Position numbers and translations under genes: made by a program. A model generated the notes under the pieces. That model had not been told where the DNA came from. It did no database searches and was given only the letters and a program-made list of their open reading frames with translations. This document shows positions 24,013 to 31,753 of a stretch of 41,919 nt of DNA, one piece after another (the stretch's first letter is position 1; each line of letters starts with the position of its first letter). The stretch is from Bacteroidaceae bacterium (lineage in GTDB: Bacteria; Bacteroidota; Bacteroidia; Bacteroidales; Bacteroidaceae): assembly GCA_024699495.1 (NCBI GenBank), contig JAILPK010000039.1:1-41919 (forward strand), written 5' to 3'.

Positions 24013-25218
24013 ATGAGACGCTTCCTGCGTGAGTTTTTTGCCTTAGACCATTTCTTAGTCGTCATTTATGCCATCTTCCTGATGTGGCTCGTGGTGACGC
24101 TGGCCGTGAATATCTCGTTCCTCAACCCTCTGGAGCGCGCCGTGGAGAACTTTTCCATGACGGATGTGTTCTATGATATCAGCAGCACCAGCGGAGAGCG
24201 GGACAGCAGCGACCTCATCACCTTGGTTGATATGACTGATGTCTATGACCGCTCACGTCTGGCCGATATAGTGGATTCCATACAGAAATACGAGCCGGCA
24301 TTAATGGGCGTGGATATCGTATTCGAGGGTTGGCGCGGCGACACCGCCGGGACGGAGCGTATCATAGAAGCTATCTGCGGAGCTTCATCGCCTATGGTAT
24401 GGGCTTACAAGATGGCTGACTGGAATGAGGAGGAGGCGCAGTTTGAGAGCACAATCCACTCTGTTTTCGCCGATTATGTAGATGTCAACGAGGGATATAC
24501 TAATGTCATCAGAGACACCAACGGCGGCACTGTGCGCTCGTTCGGCATTAGTCGCATGGCGGAACATCAGATTCAGCATTCCCTTCCGGCCACCGTTGCA
24601 ACCACATTCCTGGGAGACACCACAATCTACGACCGCCTCACCGACCAGAACATCAACTTTACAGCAACCATCTTCCCTGTGCTACAGCCGGACAGTATCT
24701 GGCTACATCCCGAACTCATTCGCGGACGCATCGTAATGCTCGGAGCCACACACGACGGACAGGATATGCACTTCACACCTATCGGAAAAATGGCCGGTCT
24801 AGAGGTGCTTGCATACACGATTCAGACCATGGTGGAACATCGCGATGTGAAACTCTTTTCCGGGTGGCAGACTCTGCTCTTTACCCTCATTATCATCTGG
24901 CTCGGACAGCTATGCCAGCATTTTGTGCTTCAGCAGTTTAAACGCAGACACAGTCACATCGCACATTTCCTATATGAATCAGAAGTGACCACCGCCATAA
25001 TAACCTTCTTCATTCTGATCATCCTGGTCGGAATCTGCTTCTGGCTCTTCTTCACATATAATGTATATATCAACACCGCCTGGGCCATGATGGGTATTGC
25101 GCTTCTCCTCGAGTCGCGTGATCTGTACAAACTAACCCTCATCCTACTATATGAACGCTACCATTGGCCTTGGCTCAAACGCTCTGTCTATGCCGATGAA
25201 ATAGAAGGACACAAATAA
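24013..25218 (+). CDS. CHASE2-domain membrane sensor protein without output domain
   Basis: A 401-residue protein. One N-terminal membrane helix (about 14-36) is followed by a large extracytoplasmic CHASE2 domain (about 45-270): DLITLVDMTDVYDR, PALMGVDIVFEGWRGD, GRIVMLGATHDGQDMHFTPIGKMAGLEVLAYTIQTM. Three C-terminal helices follow (about 285-303, 328-350 and 353-375), then a short basic tail. This is the canonical CHASE2 layout, but the cytoplasmic cyclase, kinase or GGDEF part normally attached is absent. The tail (KRSVYADEIEGHK) is too short for an enzyme, so signal output must go through another protein. It follows the OmpA gene and precedes the FecR-like gene by 24 bases. Confidence 0.85.
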   Translation: MRRFLREFFALDHFLVVIYAIFLMWLVVTLAVNISFLNPLERAVENFSMTDVFYDISSTSGERDSSDLITLVDMTDVYDRSRLADIVDSIQKYEPALMGVDIVFEGWRGDTAGTERIIEAICGASSPMVWAYKMADWNEEEAQFESTIHSVFADYVDVNEGYTNVIRDTNGGTVRSFGISRMAEHQIQHSLPATVATTFLGDTTIYDRLTDQNINFTATIFPVLQPDSIWLHPELIRGRIVMLGATHDGQDMHFTPIGKMAGLEVLAYTIQTMVEHRDVKLFSGWQTLLFTLIIIWLGQLCQHFVLQQFKRRHSHIAHFLYESEVTTAIITFFILIILVGICFWLFFTYNVYINTAWAMMGIALLLESRDLYKLTLILLYERYHWPWLKRSVYADEIEGHK

Positions 25219-25242
25219 CATAAACCCTAAAACTCAAAAAAT

Positions 25243-25797
25243 ATGAAACAGAATTTTTACAACCATAATACAGTATTAAAGACTTTAGTCCTAACTATAG
25301 TTATGAGTCTGCCATTCTGCGGAAAAATCAGTGCTGAAGACCTCATCGTGTCAAGTATAACCGGCAATGTAAGCATCCAAGAGGGCACAAAACGCATTGC
25401 GCTCACCAAAGGACAGAAACTGACCGACCGCAATCTGCTCTTCCTGCCAAAAGGAAGCAAGATTGTTGTGCTCGCTCCATCCACCAACCGTCAGTTTACC
25501 ATCAACGGCGCTTTCACAGGCACTGCACTAAAATACATCTCAGACAATAAAAAAAGCAGCATAAAGTCAACCACCAAGAAATATATGGCCTATCTGATTA
25601 AGCAGGCCACAGAGGGTGAGGAAGAGCATCTTGTTGTTGGGAAATACGAAGACAGCCACGCCACTGTGGTTCGTTCGGCACCAACCTTGGATTCCGCACT
25701 CATTATTCAAGCCGGTTTAGACACTATCCCCGACCAGCATTGCTGCAAGCACGGGGGAGCATGCGCCCAGGACAGCATCAGGCACTGCCATCAATAA
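25243..25797 (+). CDS. Small secreted FecR-like protein
   Basis: A 184-residue exported protein with a signal peptide (VLKTLVLTIVMSLPFCGKISA). The core ITGNVSIQEGTKRIALTKGQKLTDRNLLFLPKGSKIVVLAPSTNRQFTING resembles the FecR periplasmic domain (a G-x-V pattern, 'L..G..L...D.L.....S.v.l'). The last 20 residues are Cys- and His-rich (HCCKHGGACAQDSIRHCHQ) and could bind a metal or form disulfides. FecR-type proteins next to CHASE2 proteins are, to my knowledge, a recurrent pair in other phyla. The domain call is moderate and I infer function only from context. Confidence 0.6.
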   Translation: MKQNFYNHNTVLKTLVLTIVMSLPFCGKISAEDLIVSSITGNVSIQEGTKRIALTKGQKLTDRNLLFLPKGSKIVVLAPSTNRQFTINGAFTGTALKYISDNKKSSIKSTTKKYMAYLIKQATEGEEEHLVVGKYEDSHATVVRSAPTLDSALIIQAGLDTIPDQHCCKHGGACAQDSIRHCHQ

Positions 25798-26113
25798 TGG
25801 ATCCTGTCGCCAGCCTTCGAAGATTTTAAGTTTGTGAGTTTTTTAGTCCTTAAGTTCTTAAGTTTTTAGCTTTAAGTTATTAATTTATGTAGAGACTAGC
25901 TGACGAGGTATTCCTGGCCGGCTTTGGCTACATATCGGACTCTGGTTACCTTTCGGCTAACGCCAACATAACACTTTCGCTCCACACCGCGCCAGCCAAC
26001 CTCTCATCTATATCCCCCCCATCCCAGGGGGGGCTTCGTGCTCCGTCTGTTCCGTTTGCTGAAGCAGCCTCACCCTCCTACGCCAACCCCCATCGCGCAA
26101 ACTAACATCCCTT

Positions 26114-26137
26114 GGGGAAGGGACGGGGTGTGGGGGG
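26114..26137 (+). other. G-quadruplex-forming motif
   Basis: Four G-runs, GGGG-2-GGG-2-GGGG-3-GGGGGG, separated by 2, 2 and 3 bases, satisfy the G3+N1-7 rule on the plus strand. It lies about 185 bases upstream of the putative kinase-gene promoter. Confidence 0.6.
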
Positions 26138-26321
26138 TAGTAGGAAGGTAAATAACGTCAGTTGGATAACGTCAGTTGGACGCAGGCTAAAACTTATTTT
26201 AAAAAGGTCCTTTTGGTTGCTTGGGTTTGTTTTTCCATTTTGATTGAGTGCTTAATTTATAAAAATAGTTAAAAAATGCAATTAGGTTGAGCTATTAAAT
26301 AAGTGGTATTTGAAAATCTCT

Positions 26322-26329
26322 TACCTTTG
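26322..26329 (+). promoter_or_regulatory. -7 promoter element of the kinase-AAA+ gene
   Basis: TACCTTTG matches the -7 consensus and lies 70 bases before the ATG at 26400. No exact -33 TTTG is seen 19-23 bases upstream. Confidence 0.5.
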
Positions 26330-26399
26330 CCTTAATCATTAAAATATTTACTTCAATTATTTTAAATAGTTGCCTTAAGATAAAAGGCCAAAAATTATA

Positions 26400-28172
26400 A
26401 TGGCACATCTGACTGAAGGATTTGAATTTGAAGATTTTAAGGTGGTGATGACTCTCAAACAAAGTGATTTGTGCGAGACTTATCGTGTCCAGGACAAGGA
26501 GGGCAAATCGCTCTTCATGAAACTGTTCAATACAGATAAGTTCCCTGCTGAGCAGGTCAATGCCGAGGGCAAGCCAATGGAGATAGAAATTTGCGGAAAA
26601 CTGCAGAGCAGCCATATCGTAAAAAAGGTCTCTGACGGATCTCTTGAAATAGAAAATAAGAGGTGGCATTATTTGCTTACAGATTATTTTTCCGGACAAA
26701 TGCTGTCCGATATGGTAGCATCTAAACCACTGACATGGGCCAAAGCCAAGAAGGTAATCAATGACATCATCGGTGGCATCGAGGACTTGAATGCGTTGGA
26801 TCTGATTCACAATGATATAAATCCATCAAATATAATGATGAGTAGCAGCGATGAAAATGCCGATGCGCGAATCATTGACTTGGGACATGTGGCAAAAGCA
26901 GGCGCAAAGATCCATACTGCAGACCTCAGTCCGTTTTATAGGGCGATGGAGACTTTCGAAGGTAATTTCAGCGAAAAGAGCGATGTATATGCCCTGGCTG
27001 CCACCATTTACACTATAACGACCGGTGAAACCCCGTGGTTCTTCCCATACGCAGACATGTCTGACCCGGAAATCGGCAGAACTCTCAAGGTTAAGCGCCA
27101 GCTGGTGCGTCTCAACTTTGAGAAGGCTGACAGCGAGATGCCCGACGAGGTGAAGAGTTTGATTCTTGATATCCTCATGACTCAGTCTGAAGAGACACGC
27201 AAGAAACTGTCTGTATTGAAAGCCGTTGTCAACGGACAGCCGTTGCCGAAGGAAGACCCGATAGCAAGTTTACGTCCCGAACCGACCGAGCAGAAGAAAG
27301 CAACAGAGAGTTCCGATATGACAGTAAGCGTAGAGGCTGAGGTTCGAAAAGGCAACGGCTTCAAAGACGTGGCTGGAATGGAAGAGCTGAAGGATGTGGT
27401 GAGGAAGAAGATAATCTTCGTGTTGAAAAACCGCGAATTGGCTGAGCGCTACAAACTGACTCCACCCAATGGCATGCTGCTTTACGGTCCTCCGGGGTGC
27501 GGCAAAACATTCTTTGCAGAGAAATTTGCTGAAGAGAGCGGCTTCCGCTTCATCGATGTGAAGGCCTCCGACGTGGCTAGCCCATATATTCACGGCACCC
27601 AGGGCAAGGTGGCCGACTTGTTTAAGAAGGCAGAGGAGCAACCACCTACAGTAATCTGTTTCGACGAGTTTGATGCCTTTGTCCCCAACCGAAGCGGTGT
27701 TGACAACCAAAGCTTGAGCAGCGAGGTAAATGAGTTTCTCTCCCAACTGAACAACTGCTCCAAGCGCGGCATATTCATCGTATGCACGTCTAACCGTCCA
27801 GATAAGATAGACCCGGCTGTGCTACGCACAGGACGTATTGACCAGCTCATCTATGTCCCTGCTCCCGACAAAGTGGCACGCAGAGAGATGTTCAGAGTGA
27901 ATCTTGATGGCCGCCCGTGTCTGGATATAGACTATGACCGTCTGGCAGATTTGACAGAGCACTATGTGGCCAGTGATATATCATATCTGGTCAACGATGC
28001 AGCCATCACGGCGGCCTTGTCTGACACGCCCATAAGTCAGGAGATTCTGGAACGCTGCATCTCATGCATGAAACCCTCCGTGAGTGACGAGGTGCTGAAG
28101 AGCTATGAGCGTCTGCGCGAAAAGATGGAAGGAATTAACCACACCGAGCGTCCGCATATCGGTTTCACATAA
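26400..28172 (+). CDS. Ser/Thr protein kinase fused to an FtsH/Cdc48-like AAA+ ATPase
   Basis: A 590-residue cytoplasmic protein with two enzyme domains. Residues 1-260 form a eukaryotic-type kinase fold: Lys K41 (LFMKLF), catalytic loop H137-N-D139...N144 (IHNDINPSN) and D160-L-G (IIDLGHV). The Gly-rich loop is not recognisable (TLKQSDLCETY). Residues 300-590 form an AAA+ module: VAGMEELKDVVRKKI, Walker A GPPGCGKT at 363-370, Walker B VICFDEFD with D422-E423, a second region of homology TSNRPDKIDPAVLRTGRID, and a lid. A Ser/Thr/Glu-rich linker (about 265-300) joins them. There is no membrane segment. It is likely the output partner of the upstream CHASE2 set, but no substrate is known. Confidence 0.88.
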   Translation: MAHLTEGFEFEDFKVVMTLKQSDLCETYRVQDKEGKSLFMKLFNTDKFPAEQVNAEGKPMEIEICGKLQSSHIVKKVSDGSLEIENKRWHYLLTDYFSGQMLSDMVASKPLTWAKAKKVINDIIGGIEDLNALDLIHNDINPSNIMMSSSDENADARIIDLGHVAKAGAKIHTADLSPFYRAMETFEGNFSEKSDVYALAATIYTITTGETPWFFPYADMSDPEIGRTLKVKRQLVRLNFEKADSEMPDEVKSLILDILMTQSEETRKKLSVLKAVVNGQPLPKEDPIASLRPEPTEQKKATESSDMTVSVEAEVRKGNGFKDVAGMEELKDVVRKKIIFVLKNRELAERYKLTPPNGMLLYGPPGCGKTFFAEKFAEESGFRFIDVKASDVASPYIHGTQGKVADLFKKAEEQPPTVICFDEFDAFVPNRSGVDNQSLSSEVNEFLSQLNNCSKRGIFIVCTSNRPDKIDPAVLRTGRIDQLIYVPAPDKVARREMFRVNLDGRPCLDIDYDRLADLTEHYVASDISYLVNDAAITAALSDTPISQEILERCISCMKPSVSDEVLKSYERLREKMEGINHTERPHIGFT

Positions 28173-28384
28173 GCCAGGATAATCCAGAGGTTGTTCTTTG
28201 GTTTCCTGAATTAACACTTTTTGGGCCGCCAGTATAACAAGAAGGAGATGTATGGGGTACATAGCATGTATTCCTACATTAAGAATGAATGATACATTAA
28301 TTGTTAATAGTTGATAGGACCGGATAAGAATAAACCAATTACAACTAAAATACCCTTTTTTCTAACCCTTTAAAGAAATTAATT

Positions 28385-28765
28385 ATGTCAAGAAAAGAAG
28401 AAATTATGGACTACCTGCGTGGTCAGGGATTCCGTCCGGAACTGGATGAAGATGGTGATATCCGCATCAAATATCAGATGCTCAACTTTATCATCTTCGA
28501 TAATACATCAGATGAAAACTACCTCCAGATTGCCCTTCCGTTCATCTATGAGGCAAGTGACGACAAACTGATTGATGCCCTTCTGGCCTGCAATGAGGTG
28601 TGCAAGGGACGCAAGGTTGTCAAGGGAACAATGATTAACAACAATGCATGGCTCTTCTTCGAAGTGCTCATCGACAAGAATCCCGACTATGATGATATCA
28701 TTCCTCGCGGTCTCGAAATGCTTGTCGGCGCACGCCAGTATTTCTATGATCAGCTAAACAAGTAA
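28385..28765 (+). CDS. YbjN-like small protein (type III secretion chaperone-like fold)
   Basis: A 126-residue acidic cytoplasmic protein, MSRKEEIMDYLRGQGFRPELDEDGDIRIKYQ... with LNFIIFDNTSDENYLQIALPF and CNEVCKGRKVVKG. The alternating beta-alpha pattern and the N-terminal helix followed by an antiparallel sheet fit the YbjN superfamily, often found as a chaperone-like partner. The family call is by pattern and remains moderate. It lies 212 bases after the kinase-AAA+ gene and ends 20 bases before an intrinsic terminator, so it may be part of the same unit. Confidence 0.6.
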   Translation: MSRKEEIMDYLRGQGFRPELDEDGDIRIKYQMLNFIIFDNTSDENYLQIALPFIYEASDDKLIDALLACNEVCKGRKVVKGTMINNNAWLFFEVLIDKNPDYDDIIPRGLEMLVGARQYFYDQLNK

Positions 28766-28785
28766 TCAATTGTATTATACAGAAT

Positions 28786-28830
28786 TCCCTGCTTATTGAC
28801 ATACGTCAAGAAAGCGGGGATTTTTCTTTT
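28786..28830 (+). terminator. Intrinsic terminator after the YbjN-like gene
   Basis: TCCCTGCTTATTGAC pairs with GTCAAGAAAGCGGGGA around a 4-base loop, followed by a T-rich tail (28821-28830). One or two mismatches interrupt the stem. Confidence 0.75.
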
Positions 28831-28870
28831 TACGGAGATAAATTTCTATTGCGGTTTGTTAGGAAGTCCT

Positions 28871-28878
28871 TACCTTTG
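28871..28878 (+). promoter_or_regulatory. -7 promoter element of the non-coding RNA
   Basis: TACCTTTG fits the Bacteroidota -7 element. Transcription would start near 28885. The nearest TTTG upstream (28855-28858) is spaced only 12 bases away, closer than usual. Confidence 0.5.
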
Positions 28879-28884
28879 CAGCGT

Positions 28885-29204
28885 CAAAAGACAAAGACAA
28901 GCGATCAATCGATGCCGAGAGGCATTTTTACTCAATACGGTTTTTCATGGTATTAGGTTAGTTTTAAAGGTTTTCATTCATTTTAACCGCTTTGCGGTTA
29001 TCTTTTAGGTTAGTTAGTTTTATTAGGTAAATGATTGCAGAATAACAAAGCATAACGGATTCGCAGGGATGCGGGTTCAGGAAAAGCAAAAGAAGAAACA
29101 CTTCATCTGAAGTGTGTGTTTTCTAAAGTTATTCTGAAAAGATTCCAAAAGATTTGTTCATAGCCGTGGGATGCTTCTTCGTGATGAAGAGGTATCCTTT
29201 TTTT
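28885..29204 (+). ncRNA. Candidate structured non-coding RNA of about 320 nt
   Basis: The stretch between the promoter and the terminator has no credible gene but is rich in stems. ATGCC-GAGA-GGCAT (28912-28925, a GNRA loop followed by T-run 28925-28929) is one, and AACCGC-TTT-GCGGTT (28985-28999) is another. CAGAATAAC at 29038-29046 pairs with GTTATTCTG at 29128-29136, a long-range 9-bp stem enclosing CGCA-GGGA-TGCG (29062-29073) and ACACTTCA/TGAAGTGT (29098-29115). TAGGTTAGTT is repeated at about 28955-28964 and 29006-29015. I cannot assign it to a known RNA family; tmRNA and RNase P signature sequences were not found. Confidence 0.55.
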
Positions 29205-29211
29205 GTTTTTT
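29169..29211 (+). terminator. Intrinsic terminator of the candidate ncRNA
   Basis: GGATGCTTCTTC (29169-29180) pairs with GAAGAGGTATCC (29186-29197) around a 5-base loop, with two G-T pairs, followed by T7 and a second T-run. Read with the upstream promoter element it defines the RNA gene. Confidence 0.8.
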
Positions 29212-29224
29212 TAACGGTAATATA

Positions 29225-29257
29225 CTTGACAACCCCCCTTCCGATGTTGTACTTTTG
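29225..29257 (+). promoter_or_regulatory. Promoter of miaB
   Basis: CTTG at 29225-29228 and TACTTTTG at 29250-29257 are spaced 21 bases apart. The miaB ATG is only 8 bases after the -7 element, so the transcript would be nearly leaderless. Confidence 0.6.
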
Positions 29258-29265
29258 CGGCCACA

Positions 29266-30597
29266 ATGACAAAACAGCTTTTTATAGAAACCTATGGCTG
29301 CCAAATGAATGTGGCAGACAGTGAGGTTGTGGCCTCCATAATGAATATGGCCGGTTACGAACTGTGTGAATCCATAGACTCGGCAGATGCCGTTTTCCTT
29401 AATACCTGTTCTGTGCGAGACAATGCAGAACAGAAGATTATCTCAAGGCTCGAAGCTCTGAACAGTCTGCGCAGACACGGCCGCAAGCTCATCATTGGAG
29501 TGCTCGGATGCATGGCCGAACGCGTGAAAGAAGAGCTACTGGAAAAACACCACGCTGATATAGTATGTGGTCCGGATGCCTATCTTACTCTGCCGGACCT
29601 TATTTCTCAGGTAGAGGCAGGCCACAAAGCCATCAACGTGGAGTTATCTACGACAGAGACATATAAGGATATTGTGCCACAACGTCTGCATGGGAGCAGG
29701 ATAGGCGGTTTTGTGAGTATCACACGCGGATGCAACAACTTCTGTCACTATTGCATAGTGCCTTACACACGCGGACGCGAGAGGAGCAGAGATGTAGAAA
29801 GCATATTGCGCGAAGTGCGTGACCTGCGGGAGAAAGGATATAAAGAGGTTACTCTCTTGGGGCAGAACGTGAATTCATACGATTTCCTCACCCCTGGGGC
29901 ATCGGAGCCGGTGCGCTTCCCAGCCCTGCTCAGAATAGTTGCTCAGGAAGTGCCTGATATGAGAGTGCGCTTCACCACAAGCCATCCGAAGGATATGAGC
30001 GACGACACACTGCGTGTTATCGCAGAGGAGCCAAACGTATGCCGCCATATTCATCTGCCGGTTCAGAGCGGAAGCAACCGCATTCTTAAGCTGATGAACC
30101 GCAAATACACACGCGAGTGGTATTTGGAGAGAGTGGAGGCCATTCGCCGCATAGTGCCCGACTGTGCCATTAGCACCGATATTTTTGCCGGCTATTGCTC
30201 CGAGACAGAGGAAGACCACCAGCAGTCGCTCTCGCTGATGCGTGAGGTGGCATACGACTCTGCCTTTATGTTCAAATATTCCGAGCGCCCTGGAACCTAT
30301 GCCTCGCGTCATCTGCCCGATGATATACCAGAGGAGGTCAAAGTACGCCGTCTCAACGAACTCATTGCTCTGCAGAACGAGCTCTCGGCTATGAGCAATC
30401 ACAGATGCATAGGCAAGAGATATGAGATTCTTATCGAAGGCACAAGCAAGCGCAGCCGCGAACAGTTGTTCGGGCGCACAGAGCAGAATAAGGTAGTGAT
30501 AATAGACCGCGGGCATTATCGAGTAGGCCAGCGTGCGATGGTAGAGATAACCGGCAGTTCGAGCGCCACGCTGCAGGGAACAGCCATAGAATTATAA
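29266..30597 (+). CDS. miaB: tRNA-2-methylthio-N6-dimethylallyladenosine synthase
   Basis: A 443-residue radical SAM methylthiotransferase that adds a methylthio group to i6A37 of tRNAs reading UNN codons. The N-terminal domain has C12 (YGCQMN), C48 (NTCSV) and C82 (LGCMAE) for the auxiliary [4Fe-4S] cluster. The radical SAM motif is C156-x3-C160-x2-C163 (CNNFCHYC). A TRAM domain at the C-terminus (about 375-440) is intact. Length and start match the family. It belongs to MiaB and not RimO, given the NTCSVRDNAEQK and YTRGRERSR segments. Confidence 0.95.
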   Translation: MTKQLFIETYGCQMNVADSEVVASIMNMAGYELCESIDSADAVFLNTCSVRDNAEQKIISRLEALNSLRRHGRKLIIGVLGCMAERVKEELLEKHHADIVCGPDAYLTLPDLISQVEAGHKAINVELSTTETYKDIVPQRLHGSRIGGFVSITRGCNNFCHYCIVPYTRGRERSRDVESILREVRDLREKGYKEVTLLGQNVNSYDFLTPGASEPVRFPALLRIVAQEVPDMRVRFTTSHPKDMSDDTLRVIAEEPNVCRHIHLPVQSGSNRILKLMNRKYTREWYLERVEAIRRIVPDCAISTDIFAGYCSETEEDHQQSLSLMREVAYDSAFMFKYSERPGTYASRHLPDDIPEEVKVRRLNELIALQNELSAMSNHRCIGKRYEILIEGTSKRSREQLFGRTEQNKVVIIDRGHYRVGQRAMVEITGSSSATLQGTAIEL

Positions 30598-30702
30598 TAA
30601 TATAGATATATAGAAGCTGCACTAATACAACACTAAAGAGCTATAGGGCAACCATAGAGCATTAGGGCAAAGAAAGCATTGAATTATTATTTTTAGCAGA
30701 AT

Positions 30703-31590
30703 ATGGGAACATCACATACATCCAAGAAAAGGAAAAAAGGCGGAATTCAGGGAGGCACCATAGCCAGCGGCATCAGCATAACTCTGGTATTGGTGCTGCT
30801 GGGACTCGTGGTACTTTTCGGCCTAACAGCCATGCAGCTCTCACGTAACGTGCGTGAGAATCTTACCGTTACGCTTCTGCTCGATGACGATCTGGACTCG
30901 CTTCAGACAGACGGGTTCAAGAATATGCTCTCGCAACAGCCATACGTGAGCCGGCTCACTCTCATCACCAAGGAACAGGCTCTGCGCGAGGAGATTCAGG
31001 TGATGGGCAACGACCCGTCGGAGTTTCTCGGAGGCGAGAACCCCTACACCGCTTCCATAGAGTTGAATCTTGAATCTGAATATGCTAATACTGACAGCCT
31101 GGTGAATATCACCCGCGAATTGAAGAAACGGTGGGAGGTGAGCGACGTAATCTATCAGCGTGATTTGGTGGAGCGTCTGAACTCTAACCTTCAGAAAGCC
31201 ACTATAGTGCTGATTGTGCTTGCCGCCCTGCTGCTTATCATCAGCATTGTGCTTATCAACAATACTGTGCGTCTGAATGTATATGCGCGCCGGTTCCAGA
31301 TTCACACCATGCGTCTCGTAGGCGCCTCATGGAGTTTTATCGAGTGGCCGTTCCTGCGCCATTCGCTTGCTATTGGGATTACATCGGCCACAATAGCCGA
31401 CCTTCTGCTCGCAGGAGGTGTCTGGTATGCCATAAAGCAAGATCCTGCCATAGCCGATGTGGTAACCCAGACGACTATTATCATCATGCTCGCCACAGTG
31501 ATTGCGTTTGGTCTTCTTCTGACCTCTGTATGCACTACTATGAGTGTGGCTCATTTCCTCAGAATGCGTGAGGATGAGATGTATAAGTGA
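30703..31590 (+). CDS. ftsX: Cell division protein FtsX
   Basis: A 295-residue ABC-type membrane protein. The N-terminal tail is Lys-rich, followed by a first membrane helix (about 22-45, ISITLVLVLLGLVVLFG), a large extracytoplasmic loop with the two-part PYVSRLTLITKEQA fold, and three C-terminal helices (about 168-188, 221-243 and 262-285). The segment between helices 2 and 3 has RRFQIHTMRLVGAS, the FtsX coupling motif. FtsX with FtsE activates peptidoglycan hydrolases at division; no FtsE gene is in the window, as is usual in Bacteroidales. It heads a conserved run into DUF3098, uppP, truB and queA. Confidence 0.93.
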   Translation: MGTSHTSKKRKKGGIQGGTIASGISITLVLVLLGLVVLFGLTAMQLSRNVRENLTVTLLLDDDLDSLQTDGFKNMLSQQPYVSRLTLITKEQALREEIQVMGNDPSEFLGGENPYTASIELNLESEYANTDSLVNITRELKKRWEVSDVIYQRDLVERLNSNLQKATIVLIVLAALLLIISIVLINNTVRLNVYARRFQIHTMRLVGASWSFIEWPFLRHSLAIGITSATIADLLLAGGVWYAIKQDPAIADVVTQTTIIIMLATVIAFGLLLTSVCTTMSVAHFLRMREDEMYK

Positions 31591-31700
31591 GGCATAGCGC
31601 TTACTTACCAGACTGAGGCACCTATAAGAGATGATATTGTGCAGCATAAGTCAACTCTGCGGAGATGGCAACAAAAGTCAGAATGCAGGCCATATCGCAC

Positions 31701-31730
31701 AGGACAACACTATAAAGGACAACATTATAA
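31701..31730. repeat. 15-bp tandem duplication between ftsX and DUF3098
   Basis: AGGACAACACTATAA and AGGACAACATTATAA stand head to tail, differing by one base, in the 163-base gap after ftsX. The gap shows no gene. Confidence 0.75.
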
Positions 31731-31753
31731 AGAAATAAACTAAAGAGATAATT

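Larger units (their letters stand above)
25798..26399. repeat. Repeat-rich spacer before the kinase-AAA+ gene
   Basis: No gene is visible in these 602 bases. They contain TTAAGTTCTTAAGTTTTTAG-type repeats (25848-25870), an inverse GGCTGGCGCG motif (25988-25997), a perfect CCCCCCC/GGGGGGG hairpin with a 6-base loop (26014-26033), a G-run array at 26114-26137, and a tandem ATAACGTCAGTTGG pair (26152-26165 and 26166-26179). The last 180 bases are AT-rich and hold a promoter element. Confidence 0.7.

Noticed and set aside
28796..29008. A 70-residue plus-strand frame
   Set aside because: It spans a terminator and the ncRNA promoter and has no family features.
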